This document shows positions 11,210 to 22,162 of a stretch of DNA of 64,000 bases, piece after piece. The stretch lies in the NCBI RefSeq assembly GCF_000003815.2, contig NC_049993.1:8059762-8123761 (forward strand). Reading direction: 5' to 3'. The position numbers and the translations under genes are program-made. The stretch is from Branchiostoma floridae (Eukaryota; Chordata; Leptocardii; Amphioxiformes; Branchiostomatidae). The notes under the pieces are model-generated. The model searched no databases. It was not told the DNA's origin and was given only the letters and a program-made list of their open reading frames with translations. Within the stretch, counting starts at the first letter, position 1, and the number at the start of each line of letters is the position of its first letter.

Positions 11210-13450
11210 CATGTTTATTCAAAATCAATTGTTGACAAAATAGATACATGATACGCAAAGTATATGATGTGTTTGAAATATGACATCAGATACTCTAGTA
11301 TACACAATGTAAGCAAAATTCTAGAATATATCAGTCTTCTTGAAAATGCGTTACAATTGCAATAACCTAAGTAATATTTTTTCTATCAAGCTGGAAAATA
11401 TAGAATTCTTGACTCTTTTCTTGCACATCACAATACCAATTACAGACTTCTATTCATAAAAGAAAGACGTTTGCTCTCAAGCCAATGTACATATATTTTG
11501 CTTCTACTCTAGGGCAAGGTGGCCGCTTTTGTACTGGAGTGAAAGCGAAACATACGAACTTAAACTAGGCGACAACAAAAAAATCGTCTGTACAAAGGAC
11601 AAAACAAAATAATCTACGCTGCGAAAAAATTACAGATGCTAACGTTATATATAGTAACAAAATGATCTTTGACTCGTTAACTTCCTGATTAACAACCAAG
11701 CTCACATTCGGAAATCGTTTCCAGTATATATAGTACGGTACATGAACCAGATTTAGTATTCAAATGGACGTCAGTCGATGGTCCAAAAATCGAGACATCT
11801 TATAGGACCTAAGCTTACAATGCAATTACATTTCACAATACTTTCTAGAAACACCCCTAGGACTAAAGTTGATTACACCTTCCGAAGAAATATCTAATCA
11901 ATCGAAGGTAATGAACATACTGATCCGATTTCAGCAAAAAAAAGGCCTTTGCTTTCAAAGCACTTGTTTTCAAATATTTTGCTGCCATTCTAGGACAATG
12001 TGGCCACAATTGTACCAGAATGAAACAAAATACAAGAAAGACAAAGGCTTAGTGATAACAAAATACTTTAATCACTGCTTATATTGTAAATGAATGGACA
12101 CCACCAAGCAAATCCTTTTATTATCAATCACTCCAGTATAGATATCACTGATATCAAAATAAAGTTTGCCGAATACGAACAATCATAGATGATCAGAACA
12201 ACAATACAATATTCGACAGTCGTTTGTTTATCTACAACTAACTGAACATATGCCGAACTTGAACTAGGAAAATAAAGTGAGAAAATTTCTCTACTGTTGC
12301 ATTTCCGATCTTGTCTTTCGCCAACACCAAGGACATTACGTATACACACCAAGGAAATTACGTTGTCGATGACATTAAAACAGTTACAAATATATGAAGA
12401 GCAAATCTAAGAAGACCTTTGATCTCGAAGCTCGACTATTCTCGCATTTTTCCACTTTATATCTAGGAGAAAGCTATTTTCTTGCTGGAGAAAGCTCAGA
12501 CGTTCGAATTCGTTTTTACCACAGTAACGTATTAATACGGTAACACGGTGATGTTAAAGTGCTAATTGCCAGTGTCAGATATTAATGTATGGTGTGCTTT
12601 CTACCAGTATTTAAGTGGATGTGTTTGTGTGTCCGAAAGTCCACCTAGCCTTCGACAGCGAACTTTCCAAGGGATATCAAGTACTACAGCGAACTTTCCA
12701 AGGGATATCAAGTACTAAAGTACCTTAATACCAATGAAAATACAATATCAAAATTCAGTAGATTCCAAACTGTTCACCACTCTTGTGCGTAATTTAAGTC
12801 GTTTTGATTTCATGTATTTGTTTCCGTTCTTGCACGAGTTTTCAAAGACGACTAAAGTTAACTAATAGCATTGGAATAACAGAATAACTTTAAAGAAAAT
12901 ATGTACCACTAACCAAAGGCAGCTAGAATACAAGACACTTGACTTCACTTCAACAGGGTCCTCTGGCAGGACGTACACACGGACACCGATCGTTCTGGGC
13001 ATGCGCATGAATAACAACTTGACAGCATCGCGATTGGTCCGCCATGTAAGTTGGGCATGATGACAGCAGTAAGACTACGTGCCCATGGCTGGTGTAGTCG
13101 TTGACGCCTGGATCCGTCTTTGACGACAATAAAGTCAAATCACAGAAAGCAGGATTGAGACAGCCGGGCTAAAGTTGTCTTGCTTAAAGTTCTGTTGTAA
13201 TTACAGATAAAACGTTTCGTTAAAAAATTATTTTTTATTTTAGGTCGTATCACGTAGCGTAAATCTACTTACGTGTTAATGGCACCTAGTCTATAACCAG
13301 GTCTCTGTTCCCGGTGCTTCAGATACTGCATACAGCAGGGCCGCCGGTCGGTACGTGCGTATCATCTGCTTCGATATCGCTGCAAGAAACAAAGGCTTAG
13401 AGTTAATGGTTGTAAACGGTCAAGTGGAAGTGTGTGACTTATAATTGTGA
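11210..13450 (-). repeat. Diverged tandem segmental duplication, copy 1 (about 2 kb)
   Basis: Collinear blocks here recur downstream: 11940 matches 13930 (CCATTCTAGGACAATGTGGC), 12410 matches 14595, 12655 matches 14985 (ACTTTCC...CAAG), 12930 matches 15420, and 13300 matches 15755 (CAGTAYCTGAAGCACC). On the minus strand, the 12930-12990 block can be read as IGVRVYVLPEDPVEVKSS, and the 13275-13382 block follows a TTTCTTGCAG acceptor and ends at AACAC/GTAAGT. The latter frame has a stop near its start. AATAAA on the minus strand near 11217 could end a transcript. No homologue recognised; it may be a decayed or non-coding transcript. Confidence 0.5.
12656..12717. repeat. Two direct copies of a 31-bp unit
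   Basis: CAGCGAACTTTCCAAGGGAT plus eleven further bases is repeated twice back-to-back, nearly perfectly. A single, more diverged unit sits at the matching place in the second duplicate (about 14985), so this doubling happened after the segmental duplication. Confidence 0.85.
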
Positions 13451-13849
13451 CCAGACCTCACTATCTTACGGCAAGAAATAATGTTTACAAAATATGTACA
13501 CTTGGCAGCGTCGGGGAAGCGGAGATATATGCATAAGGGTAACATGTCGAGAAAAAGAGCCTAGAATAACATTATGAAAAGGACACAGGGTCATTTTGTT
13601 TACTGCCTAGTCCACACTTTCACTGGAATAACATACACTTACAACAACGGTTGGTGACCACTATCTACAACAAAGTATCCGTTTCAAGCACATTGAATAC
13701 CACGTACCGTACTTGAAATGATCGCGGTTGTAAATAGAATGCCTTTCAAAAATACGACTTTGACGGTACGTTGTCAAGACTATCATGGAATCACCCTAGC
13801 TAAGAACAGTACAACTGCATTTTACTATTTTCTAGAAGTACCCTGGCAG

Positions 13850-15880
13850 TAAAGCTCAACTTAATTATAACTTTCTCGGTGATATTCAATATCAATTTGG
13901 TAATGAAATATATTCACCCAATGAATCTAAGCGAAAAAGACCTTTGCTCTCAGAAAACTTGTATTCAAGCGTTTTGCTGCCATTCTAGGACAATGTGGCC
14001 ACTCTTGTACAAGAATGAAGCGAAACACAAGAAATACAAAGGAATTGAGAACAAAAGACTTTATTCACTGCTCATAATGTACATGAATGGACACAAAACA
14101 AACATTCATTTATTTTCAGTGTGACATACAAAACAGTGTACATGATTCTGGTACAGTGTACATGAAGTGAAGGATCTAAGGTAGCTCTAAGTAAAAGCAA
14201 CGTTCCTTCCTTTTGCCCTAAACACATAAATTTCACGCAAACGACTACATTTATATACATGTAGGTGAGGTTACTGTTTCATTATTTACATGGATAGAAC
14301 ATCAATAGAACAGTAGTAAGGCGCTTATTCTACGAAGGTTCATCAGCAAGAACTTATCCAAGCATATTACCTACCTCTACTCAAGGACGTTATATAACGT
14401 CCTTGCTCCACTGCACAGATACCAAATTACGACATTCTAATCAAACCTTAAATTCCAATAAAGAAAACAGTCTCAATGTGACTTATGACATCCAGAAAAA
14501 AACTTATTTGCTATATGTACAAAACTTTCGATGGCTATTTTTAACAGTTTACACAATGACAAACATATGAAGAGCCAATTTGGGAGAAAAAAAAACTAAA
14601 GCCTTTGTTCTCAAAGCTCGTGTATTCGCGTATTTTGCCTCCATTCTAGGACAAAAGTGGCTAACAGCTGAGAACTAGCAAATGTTGACATCGTCGGTGT
14701 ATTAGTGGAGGCAACTCGAAGCCTTCCGTACATGAAGTCCCGCGGAAAGTTATTGTGCTGCTTTTAGAAGGCTCAGACGTTTGTTCAGAGTGTTATTGTA
14801 TTAATATGTTACTGTGCTGAGTGATGGTGATGTACAGAAGTTGATGTGCCAAGTGCTAGTGTTAGATGTTATTTTGTAGGGACAGTGAGTTCTACTAGTG
14901 TTAAAGTGGGTGCGCGCGCCGGTGTGTGTGTGTTAGTACACGATATTACCAGGAGTGTCTGAACGTTATAGCCTAAGCCTTCAACAGCAAACTTTCCACA
15001 GGACGTCAAGCACAAAAGACCCCAAGCTACCTCAATACCAATGAGACCGGCAATATCAACATTTGCTAAGTTCCCAACCGTTGACCACTGTTGTACAAGA
15101 ACGGAGGCAAAATACGTGAAATAAAAACGGCTTGAAGTGAGAACAAAAGTCTTATGAAAAGACATTAAAACAAGAAAACCAATTTAGTGCCAGCCACCGA
15201 TAGTCCTGTACTGGAATACCATATCTAATAATACATTTTGACGCTTTACACTGAATTCAGAAGAGCCCTATGCATATTACGCCAAGATGAAGTTTAGCAA
15301 TTACGCAAAATTTGGTTGCTACGAATCAAGTAAATAACACATAACGAATATACGAATAATGCGAGATCAAAATGGGCTGCCTACGCCTTGAAACGGGGCA
15401 TGCGAACCCACACGAAAATTCATTATCACTTGACTTCCACTGGGTCCACTGGTCTTCTGGTAGGTCGTGCACACGAACACCGCCGGGTCCTCCGTTTTCT
15501 TCCTAGAAGCTGTTGAGATCTCTTTCCTGGAAGCTGCTGAGATGTCTGCATTTCCAGCTTCTTGTCACTACAAAAGAAGTCGAATCACAGGTATAAGAAA
15601 AGGACAGGCTAATGTTTTCTTGGTTAAAATAACTGTAGAGTTTTAGAAAGCATATGTAAAGAAGGATCATCAACGTCACATCATTAGAGTAGGTTGTGTA
15701 AGAATAACTTACAATGCTGATATAACGTTAGCAGTCGAGTCTTTGTTCATGGTGCTTCAGGTACTGCATACAACAGGCCAGTGATGTCCTTGTTTCACGT
15801 CTATGGCTCCGGTAGACATGGGCGCACGCATGAACTTCCTCACCCATCGCTGCACGAAACAATGGATTAAAGTTAACATT
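13850..15880 (-). repeat. Diverged tandem segmental duplication, copy 2
   Basis: Counterpart of the 11.2-13.45 kb block. The 15858-15740 segment has a minus-strand acceptor (TTTCGTGCAG) followed by an open stretch starting MGEEVHACAHVYRSHRRE and containing CCMQYLKHHEQR. The matching segment of copy 1 reads CCMQYLKHREQR, so this short peptide is conserved between copies. AATAAA on the minus strand near 14064 could be a polyadenylation signal. Elsewhere the two copies have many indels and no long frame. Confidence 0.5.
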
Positions 15881-16084
15881 TATTCAGTGTCAATTTAATG
15901 TAGAACAATCGCAACCATTTAATATGCGTGACGACAACAAAGTAAGATTACAGGCAATTAAGGACGGGCAGCCAGGCTTGCATATTCTCTCGTTTACGTG
16001 AAGCCCTGTTCAAATTACATCCAAAAAGTGTCAAAATCCTCAGCGTTAGGTTGGAGCAAGTTGCATAGAATGTACTCACAGTGA

Positions 16085-17806
16085 TGACTTTACCGACCTG
16101 TCGGCCCTGAAGCACCGCGAAGTTACGCATCACTTTCGGCACGCTTCTCCGACTCCAGTACTCCGCACACGCCCTAGGTCTTCCTCAGGGGTTCAGAGCG
16201 CACAAATCTTCCTTGGTTCAAGGCTGCAAGATAAGAAAAAGACTTATAGTTAACGGCTGTTCAATGGCAAGTGGCAATGTAACGTGCGACCGGGCAGTGC
16301 TCCGAAAATACTGAAACAATATACAAAACGTGTACAGTGCCGGCTTTGGTGGAGCGGACATAAGCGGGCCACAAGTTGGAAAACACAGCCTGGGATAAAA
16401 AAAACAAGACGTTTGAATGCTCGATTGTCGACCTGATCGCCAGTCTCACCTTTTGTAACACCGGAGGTCTCTTAGAGACTCCTCTGCGAGCAAGAAGGCG
16501 TCCCACAGTAGTGCACTGCATGTTATCATCGACGATAAGATGTGGTCTAGAGGTTCGGTTTACAATCTTTCTCATCTACCGCTGCGAGAAACAGACTGAA
16601 AGTTAACAGTTGTTCAATGGTAAGTGGAAATATATGACCGGACATGTGTCTTACGGAAATATGGCTAGTAGCCAATAAGTCGGGAAATTGAATGTTAAAA
16701 CAGGATCTAACACACTAGAAAAACTTGTTCTAAGCAGGCGTTTGATTGATCGATTCTGGGCCTAGATAGCTAGACTCCCGTCTCACCTTTTGAACACGGC
16801 AGGTCCCCGGGTAAATTAGCCGGGAGGTTCTCTTGGTGACCGCCCGGGGTGCCAGAAGGCGTTCCTCAGTAGTGCCCCGATGTTATCATGGACGTCACGA
16901 TGGGGCCCGGAGCTTCTGTTCATCTTTCCCAACCACCTCTGCAAGAAAGAAAGGCCAGAATTTACCATGCGTTCAGTGGGAAGTGGAAATATGTGTCTTA
17001 CGGAAACAAGGTGTTCAACGGTGGCAGCATCTGGAAAGCGGAAAAAAAGTCGGAGAAGTAGATCCTGGAATAATATTCAAACACATTAGAAAAACTTTCA
17101 ATGGTTTCGGTGGTCTCACCTATTTAGCACGGCAGGTCTCCGGGTAGAAGAGCAGGGAGGTTCTCTTGGTGACTGCTCGGGGGGTCAGGAAGGGTACCTC
17201 AGTAGTGCCCCGATGTTATCATAGATGCCACCATGGGGACTGGAGCGTCTGTTCATCTTCCTCATCCCACCGCTGTAAAGACCAAAAGTTAACATGCGTT
17301 CAATGGGAAATGGAGATATGTGTCTTACGAAAACAAGATGTTTAACATGGCCTCGGGGAAGAGGACAATGTGTCGGAAAATAGATTGTTTTATAATCTAA
17401 CATTCAAACACATAGAAAATTCTCGCCACTGAAACCACTGAAATTTTTTCTTAAGCAAATCGCTGCGAAAAGCAAAGGCCAATTGCTCGATTCTACTCGA
17501 CCTGGTCGTCGGTCTCACCTTTTGAGCACCGCAGGTCTCCGGGTAGATGATATGTTGGAGGTTCTCTTTGTGACTCCTTCGCGAGTTAGAAGGTGTCCCT
17601 CGGTAATCCCATGAACGTTGGTCCTGGGCATTACGATGGGGCCTGGGGCCTGGGGCTCTGTTCATCTTTCGCATCCTTTTCCGCAAGCTTTAGAAACAAA
17701 GGCTTCAAGTTAACGGCTGTTCAATGGCAAGTGGACTCACTCTCACTCACTCAGGTCCGCATGCTCCGGGATGGAGAGTAGCGCCTGCACACACGGATCT
17801 CCACAT
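16085..17806 (-). other. Tandem array of exon-like modules, unrecognised (possible gene or decayed gene)
   Basis: At least four related modules of about 140-180 bp lie on the minus strand at about 17693-17516, 17272-17124, 16940-16794 and 16588-16451, with a weaker one at 16225-16085. Each begins after a pyrimidine-AG acceptor, contains a variant of ATGAGGAAGATGAACAG, and ends in a donor of the form AAAAG/GTGAGAC. The intervening segments are also related (a TTCAATGGSAAGTGGA motif), so the whole unit of about 350-420 bp is tandemly repeated. A candidate first exon (ATG at 17806, donor CTGA/GTGAGT after 17751) joins the first module in frame for about 59 codons. Modules 2 and 3 contain stops in the corresponding phase, while module 4 is fully open. 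Peptide pieces shared between modules across shifted frames include VTKRTS and STRRPAVL. I recognise no family. It could be a decayed repeat-exon gene or a spliced non-coding RNA. Confidence 0.45.
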
Positions 17807-17959
17807 AGGTGATTTCCCCCTACTATGCTCCACGCGTGCGCTTTCCGTGATAGGAAAAAGATACGGTCTTCACTGGGCTAGAAATCGACCGTGAATGACA
17901 GAAAAATGGACTGGTGTGAAGAAAGGTGTGTTCACCACAGGTGCAAATATCACCTGCTG

Positions 17960-18190
17960 GTCTGTGATTGGTCAAATGGGAGAATCCTGGCCTGTCATTG
18001 GTCGGAAAAATGCACCCAAGAGCCGTCTACGATTGGTTGTCTCCTGATTGTCTCTCAACATTTCTAGTTGTCGGTTGGTCAATTGAAAACCGTCCTGGCG
18101 TGTCATTGGTCAGAAGAATGCACCCTGCAACCGCCCATTATTGGTGATCTCTGCTGATAAGTTTAATACATACCAGGTCTGATTGGTCGA
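17960..18190 (-). promoter_or_regulatory. Cluster of CCAAT boxes, promoter-like
   Basis: Six perfect ATTGG pentamers (about 17967, 17997, 18032, 18106, 18139, 18182) and one GTTGG variant (about 18074) occur in about 230 bp, all in one orientation, so they read CCAAT on the minus strand. Part of this arises from duplication of a segment of about 75 bp (CTGTCATTGGTC... and GTGTCATTGGTC...). NF-Y is the known CCAAT-binding factor. The cluster sits 150-380 bp upstream of the candidate first exon at 17806. Confidence 0.5.
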
Positions 18191-18470
18191 GGAAAAAGAT
18201 CCAACTAGAGCTTGCATCATATGTAAAGGTGTTAGATGTCGAATGAAAGTTGACAATAGGACAATGAAAGAAGCATATGCAAATAATAAATGGAATATTG
18301 CATTTTTACACATGATAAGAATTGATATGGAGAAAAAAAAGACAGTTTGCTTCTTCCCATTCTGTTTATTTAATTCACATAACCATTTGCTGTATAGAAA
18401 ACGAAGCAGTCTAGTATATAAACTAATAACCTTATCTTGCTATAACTATATTTGTTTGCTATATCTAGGT

Positions 18471-18614
18471 AGTCTGAGTACCTATCCTCCGTAGTGANNN
18501 NNNNNNNNNNNNNNNNNNNNNNNNNNNNNNNNNNNNNNNNNNNNNNNNNNNNNNNNNNNNNNNNNNNNNNNNNNNNNNNNNNNNNNNNNNNNNNNNNGAT
18601 GGTACTCAGGCTAA
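18471..18614. mobile_element. Short inverted-repeat element containing an assembly gap
   Basis: Left end TAGTCTGAGTACCTATCCTC and right end GATGGTACTCAGGCTA are inverted versions of each other around the 100-N gap (18498-18597). The sister copy near 25370 reads straight through (CTATATCTAGGATCTAGGAA) with no insert, so this is an insertion into copy A. The ends match a TAGCCTGGGTACCATCCTC-type family also seen at 28161 and 56474. Confidence 0.6.
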
Positions 18615-18961
18615 TATCTAGGAACATGGAAGCTCGAAATGTTCACCATTCATACAATCACATGTATGAATGTGGGGCAATAACCAACAGACCAAATGCT
18701 CACTTAAATTCTCATCACCACTCACTTAGTAGAAAATAAGCAGTCTACTATTTTGTTTTGTGTCTTTATAAAACTAGGTACATGGAAGCTCGAAATGCCG
18801 ACCAATTCTACAATCAAAAGATATACCTAATTGAGACAATGACCAATCTTGCAGGACTGTCAGAAAACGGTTGCCAATAAAAGCAGGCATACCACGGTAA
18901 ACTGACGATATTTTCCGTGTTTAGGAAATACAATGTTGAACTCCACATGACACATGATAAG

Positions 18962-21586
18962 CTAATATTTGAGCGCCACAGCAGAAACCGCAGCTACTGT
19001 AACTATCATAGCCGCCCACACCACGAGCTTTGGGCCCGCTGTCTTGCGAATCAACCCGGGGAGGTTCCGCACGAACATGTACGGCACGCTAGTCGTGTAC
19101 ATCACTTCGGCCTTAAACGGGGGAAACTTCTGGGCCTGCAGGTAGTAGGCATCCAACAGGGGGCGCTTCAGTGTGGACCGGTGGGACAGCCCCACCCACT
19201 TGAGTCGGTGGACGAGACAGGACAGCATGACGTCAGCGGCTGTGAAGGACTCGCCACACAGCCACTGCTGTTGTCCTGAAGCTGTCGGGAAACAACGAAG
19301 ATGTGTTTAGTATGAAGTATGTGCTTAGTTAGAAGTTCAACTCTGTTTGTATATAGTTATGGCATTATGAAAGAGCCAAACGTGTTCTCAAACAAGAGAT
19401 TTGACACATCTAATTTTCGGGGGCCTTTACCGACTTCCAATCACACTTGGCACATTGCTCTCGTCATGTATTGGCCATAATTTTCTTAAGATATTATAGT
19501 CCTCCGGTGAGGCTGATAACTTGACCTAAAGGCGTCAGTTGGAGAGAGTGTGTTATTAATTATCGATGTAAGCGGTGGGTATCAGTACGGTGCACCGGTA
19601 AAAAACCGGACCTGAAAAAAATCAGAATCGTCCGGACCTCGGCAGTACCTGTACCTGAGTTTTCTGTACCGGTAGCCACCCCTAATTGATGTAATCATTA
19701 CGATAATTAGCAATTAACTTGCATGAAATATGCTCAACGATTGCTGCACCTCTCAGTAATACGTACCATCCTTTTCCTTTTTCCTTTCTCCCAGCTGCTT
19801 CTCCACTTCATCCAAGGCCACCTCCAGCTCGTCTAGGAGTTTCTCGATGAGTCCTCGGTCCTCCCGGTCCCGGGTTCTCTCTGCGACCTTGTTAGCCTTC
19901 CTGGTGTACGCCTCCGCCAGGTCAGGGTGCATGGCAGCCAGGTCGTGTAGGCGCTGGGCGGTGGATGGGCTGACTGTGGGAGATATAATTTGTGCACAGG
20001 AATGTATCAAAAGACATAATTTTGTTCAATGACGTGTATCAAAAGCTGTACCGTAATACATACCACCTAATCTGTTTAACTGCCTGAAATCTTGAACTAC
20101 CTATATTCACTCAAATAGATAGTTCAAGGGATATGAATCAAACTGTATATTTGCCTTATCACTGTACCTTTCCTTTCAGAACCACCATAATTGTTTTCGG
20201 AAACGTTTTCCAGGGAACGGAGGCACAAGGCGGCTGCGTGATTTTAGAACTTACAATATGCCTATATTTATTTCGAGCGCTCGCGTAAGTTTTTGGGCAT
20301 TCATCATAAAATCAACTCAGTGTGGCCTTATGATATGAAACAATACCCATTAATGGGCTCCTATGGCTCCATGGACAGACGAGGAAAACTTCATGCAGAT
20401 ATCCACTCACGAAATTTGCGAGCTTTCCTGCGCAATATCTCGGGAAGCGAAGAATCTTTAGCCAGGTCGGGATGGTAGATTGTCCCGTAGCTATACAGCT
20501 CCACCGGAAGGCCGTCCAACAGGTCCCGGAAGTGACGTACACGACGACCGAGGTCCGTGTCCACGGGGGGAGCAAGCCGAGGTCCTAGTCATAGGATAGC
20601 ACATTATAAATTTAGATAACATTTTACAAGATGTTGCGTGAAACGCTTTGGCATTGTACATTTTCGTTTTCATGTCGCTTAGTAAAGAGCATTCATTTCA
20701 GAAAAGAGGGGATAAAATTTAAAAAAACTACAAAACAATGCTGCTCTGCATTGTGTAGATATATGTAGGAGTGTGTTAGGGGATCTCAAGGGATCTTTTT
20801 ACCTTTTTAGACACATCCATTCGGGTAGTGGACGTATGTGACATGGCGGAATTATGCTAGTAGAAGTTAGCAATAAAACAATATGCACTATACATATTAG
20901 TAGTGTGAAGCAGTACTAGTAATGGCACAACAAGTGTAAAAGGCGCGTACCCCTGTCGTGAAACACAGTATCCACGTAGTCTACAATCCGTGTAGACTCG
21001 CTGATAACTTTGCCGTTGTGTACAAGTAACGGGACCAAGCCGGCTGGGTCCAGACGCATGTACCACGGCTCGAAGTTCTCTTGTATGGGGAAGAAAACCG
21101 TTCGTTTCTTGAAGGAGAGTCCCTTCACAGCCAGGGCTAAGCGGACCTATAGTTCAAGGGCAACACAAATAGACATAACATTAAACCAGTCATTTGCATA
21201 GTCAAAAGATCTCAGAATAGGACGACAAGTAATGGGATCTAGCCTGTGCGCCATCCTCCGTAGTTACCGCTGGCTCACTGGTCTGTTTCCGCCAAGCAGC
21301 TTACCTTACCGTATTAAGAAAGCAAAAAAGACAGTCAGTGATTTTAACTACGGGGATAGTATCATATATACCCATCCGATCAAAGCTATCAGAACCCGGA
21401 AGTGAGTACAACTGCGTCGAGTTTTAGAAAAAGCAGAACGTTCAGGGTCTGCAACGTAGGCTAGTGGGCGCCTATAGAAATGAAGGAAACACTGTAAGAT
21501 GTCACCTTCATGGAAAAGAAAGACCCATCGCAGTGGTAGAGAAGCAGGTCATCGCTGCTGCTCTGCGAGCCTGACGGAGCAGCCAT
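18962..21586 (-). CDS. GDAP1-like protein, paralogue A (GST-fold, tail-anchored)
   Basis: Five exons: 21586-21506, 21146-20951, 20584-20411, 19973-19767 and 19281-18962 (978 nt, 325 aa plus stop). Every junction is AG/GT and in phase. GDAP1 family members are GST-like proteins of the mitochondrial outer membrane acting in fission and redox balance. Exons 1-2 form the thioredoxin-like GST-N half (LLLYHCDGSFFSMK/VRLALAV, then WYMRLDPAGLVPLLVH, with the cis-Pro VP motif, and STRIVDYVD). Exon 4 encodes the charged helical segment (AEAYTRKANKVAERTRD...KLLDELEVALDEVEKQ) typical of GDAP1 rather than ordinary GSTs. Exon 5 holds the GST-C part (GESFTAADVMLSCLVHRL) and ends in a hydrophobic tail (about 304-322, WAAMIVTVAAVSAVAL) followed by KY, a tail anchor. 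It is slightly shorter than human GDAP1 (358 aa). Paralogue B is nearly identical. Confidence 0.9.
19571..19684. mobile_element. Small GGTACCGGTA-type inverted-repeat element in intron 4 of gene A
   Basis: Left part GGGTATCAGTACGGTGCACC and right part CTGTACCGGTAGCCACCCCT are inverted. The sister intron lacks it, so it inserted after the duplication. Two longer relatives lie at 53705-53889 and 60914-61370. Confidence 0.6.
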
Positions 21587-21589
21587 CTT

Positions 21590-22162
21590 GAATGTTTACA
21601 TTTCAGGGGTAATCCGCTATAAACCCTGACAGGAGAAAACCGCGTTTTCTTTCTTGATAGAATTATACACAAATAAAATTAGCTATGTTACAGGGGAAAG
21701 AGACGCCCCCGACAGCTACATGTTTAAGAGGAGGAGCAGTTCTGGAAAATCATTTGATCGGGAATTGAACGAATTGATATAATAAAGGTGACACAAAGAA
21801 TAGATTATCTGATCCAAGAAGTAACGTTATTAAAGTTAAGTACAAGAGATATAGGCAAAACCATACAGCAATAGAGAAGATGCATCCTGGCCATGATCAT
21901 TTCTGGCCTGTCCCTTATGTTATGTCAAGGCCAGGTCAACCTGTCTTCTTGTGCAATTACTATGCACATTGTACTCAATTCACTTTACGGTCAATGGTTA
22001 TACGGTTAGAGTATAACGCCATGCTTTCAGCCCAGAGCATGGTCCACCTAGTTAGTAACGCTTCCATGGTGTCTGAGGGTCGTGATTTGAAAGTCTGCGC
22101 GGCACCTTTTGTCTGCCTGTCTACCTGTCTCTTTGTATGTTTGTTTTGTTTGTTTCGCTGAT
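21590..22162. promoter_or_regulatory. 5' flank of GDAP1-like gene A
   Basis: Upstream of the start codon at 21586, this region is collinear with 28552-29395 upstream of gene B (apart from B's palindromic insertion) and should hold the promoter. It ends exactly where the 206-bp satellite starts. No TATA box is obvious. Confidence 0.45.

Noticed and set aside
18917-19279. 120-codon plus-strand frame, and its twin at 25715-26125
   Set aside because: Antisense of GDAP1 exon 5; present in both copies only because the exon is conserved.
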